In this document: positions 14,920-16,000 of the stretch, one piece after another | How the letters are laid out: each line of letters begins with the position of its first letter | Numbering within the stretch: position 1 is the stretch's first letter | Assembly (NCBI GenBank): GCA_009760855.2 | Contig: WPIO01000096.1 | Span: 765,001-781,000 of the forward strand | DNA: 16,000 nucleotides | Direction of reading: 5' to 3' | From: Cristatella mucedo | Lineage: Eukaryota > Bryozoa > Phylactolaemata > Cristatellidae | Made by a program: the position numbers and the translations under genes | Notes under the pieces: generated by a model | The model's input: only the letters and a program-made list of their open reading frames with translations | The model's database searches: none | What the model was told of the DNA's origin: nothing

Positions 14920-15332
14920 TGCCTTCTACTGCGGCCTGCATGGCACGGCATAATTGATTTTCGCGTATCCCGCATGAGTGCGCGGCGACGCGTACGCTCG
15001 TTCGTGCTTTAGCGCGGCATCCGCTGAGTTCAGCTCAGTGTGACCGAGCCTCGCCACGGTCCAGCCAGCCTATAGAGCCAGCCTACAGGACTCGCTGAGC
15101 GACGAACACCCTGGGCAAATTGGTCACGCTCTTCCTGAGCAGCACGCGACTACCGGAAGCGCGTGCCTCCGTCTGAGCGAGATAGAGCGAACGCTAGCGA
15201 TGGAGGCCGGAAGCAAGTCGCCCCGAAAGACAGTCAACCGCTGTGTGCGATGATTTGCGGATTTCGCTCGCCCGCGATAATCGATAAAAACTAGGCGTGT
15301 CGACCGGTCAAAGTTGCGGCAAGCGGCAGCTT
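14920..15332. other. Gene B upstream region, no recognised gene
   Basis: GC-rich sequence with a tandem pair CCAGCCAGCCTATAGAGCCAGCCTA near 15061-15086. No coding or RNA feature is recognised. It is the proximal upstream or 5' UTR region of gene B if the start at 15370 is right. Confidence 0.35.
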
Positions 15333-15370
15333 TGGCCTGGCAGCGAAGCACTGCACGCCAAGCCAGGCCA
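15333..15370 (+). promoter_or_regulatory. Inverted repeat abutting the gene B start codon
   Basis: TGGCCTGGC (15333-15341) and GCCAGGCCA (15362-15370) are perfect 9-bp complements with a 20-base loop; the second arm ends on the A of the ATG. A direct 13-bp repeat, GCCAAGCCAGGCC (15358-15370 region and 15372-15384), overlaps. In mRNA it could form a start-site stem; this is structural inference only. Confidence 0.3.
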
Positions 15371-15445
15371 TGCCAAGCCAGGCCGCGCCGCTGACTGCTG
15401 CCGTCGTCGCCGTCTTTCTCGTCAGCTCGCTGACGGCTGCTCTGC
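15370..15445 (+). CDS. Gene B exon 1: signal peptide
   Basis: ATG in acceptable context (G at -3). The 25 codons read MPSQAAPLTAAVVAVFLVSS and on to LTAAL, a textbook signal peptide with a long Ala/Val/Leu/Phe core and small residues for cleavage. The exon ends at C|GTAAGC (15446), phase 1, as in gene A exon 1. The leftover c plus gt at 15584 gives Arg26. The 138-bp intron that follows is a multiple of three and has no stop in this frame, so retention would also be translatable. Confidence 0.7.
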
Positions 15446-15583
15446 GTAAGCTCCGGGCGCCGCCGTCCTGCTGCTCGCCGAATCCCGCCGCCGCCGCCGC
15501 CTCAAAGCTTGTTCTCGCGACGGCTTCGCTTCATGCGTGTAAACCTCTCTGTAGTCGAACAGCGAAGGTTCTCTCGTCCGCAG

Positions 15584-15835
15584 GTTCGGAGCGACGGATC
15601 CAGCGCTTCGACGCGCATCCCAGCGACGGCAGCGGAGCGTTTCAACTGCCTCGCGGCATGACTCTGGCCACTCTGCAGGACCGCCTGGCTCAATGTTGTC
15701 GAGTGTGCGTCGCCGCAGGCCTGCAGGAATGTTCGTCGCTTTGGTATTTGGCAAATGTTGGACAGTGCAGTATGGCCCCACGAGACGGCGTTTCGACATC
15801 AGAGGATGATGAGCTCGTCGTATTTGTAAAAACAG
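15584..15835 (+). CDS. Gene B exon 2: PAN/Apple-like module (gene continues)
   Basis: Acceptor CTCTCGTCCGCAG (15583) and strong donor CAG|GTAGGT (15836), both phase 1; 252 nt, the same as the gene A PAN exon. Cysteines at residues 63, 64, 67, 75 and 87 give C-x3-C-x7-C-x11-C, aligned with 63, 67, 73 and 85 of gene A, with the aromatic LWYL in the place of FYF. The segment ends ELVVFVKT, matching TFYMKRA. The protein sequence is otherwise well diverged, so the paralogues are not recent. The remaining exons, presumably an F-type lectin domain, lie beyond 16000. Confidence 0.7.
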
Positions 15836-16000
15836 GTAGGTAAACCGACTGTCCTCGTCCACGTTTGAAATGTCATTTTGCTCAGTATTTCGGTGGATCA
15901 TGTTGCGAGTGTAGATGTGTGCGTCTTGCTAGATGACAAGTGACTTTTTCGAACACTCGTACTAAACAGTATTCGAAAACGCTGTACTCTTAGCTCGAAT

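Noticed and set aside
1-16000. tRNA genes, rRNA, CRISPR arrays, prokaryotic operons
   Set aside because: No cloverleaf with A/B boxes, no conserved rRNA segments and no spaced palindromic repeats were seen; tandem repeats here have no spacers.

Overview
The window looks like nuclear DNA of an invertebrate animal. Three things point that way: multi-exon genes for secreted lectin-type proteins with long repeat-filled introns, a CR1/L2/Rex1-type non-LTR retrotransposon with degraded relatives, and abundant CpG with many microsatellites. I cannot name the species. A free-living flatworm or another lophotrochozoan is only a guess.

The main content is one apparently complete plus-strand gene (gene A) and the 5' end of a second gene of the same architecture (gene B). 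Four gene A exons splice in phase 1 throughout: 15-81 (signal peptide), 2558-2809 (PAN/Apple-like cysteine-rich module), 7179-7370 and 10078-10319 (the two halves of an F-type lectin, or fucolectin, domain, with a stop). They join to exactly 251 codons, a 250-residue secreted protein. The F-type lectin fucose-binding signature H-x26-R-x-D-x4-R is intact but is only assembled by splicing over a 2.7 kb intron. Gene B starts at 15370 with a signal-peptide exon (15370-15445) and a PAN-like exon (15584-15835) of the same 252-nt length and phase as that of gene A; the rest lies beyond the window. A decayed copy of the gene A first-exon region lies between them at about 12650-12840, so this is a small tandem family with at least one dead copy.

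The introns are loaded with repeats. Intron 1 holds a LINE 3'-end remnant (561-615), a solo-LTR-like block (about 1289-1705) and a (TA)n tract. Intron 2 holds a 370-bp CT/GTCT tract and a 5'-truncated antisense LINE (4046-5835) with an uninterrupted RT frame and a perfect 15-bp target-site duplication. Intron 3 holds a second, decayed piece of the same LINE (about 9036-9471) and an unassigned 114-codon open frame.

The intergenic part (10320-15369) holds an open frame overlapping the end of gene A, five perfect 19-bp repeats, another LINE 3' end, a diverged direct repeat, and long (TA)n tracts. It also holds a degenerate CCCTAAA (TTTAGGG-type) telomere-like array bracketed by GGACATTTC-rich modules in opposite orientations, and a 13-bp GC-rich minisatellite just upstream of a TATA-like box. 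No RNA gene, CRISPR array or prokaryotic feature was seen.
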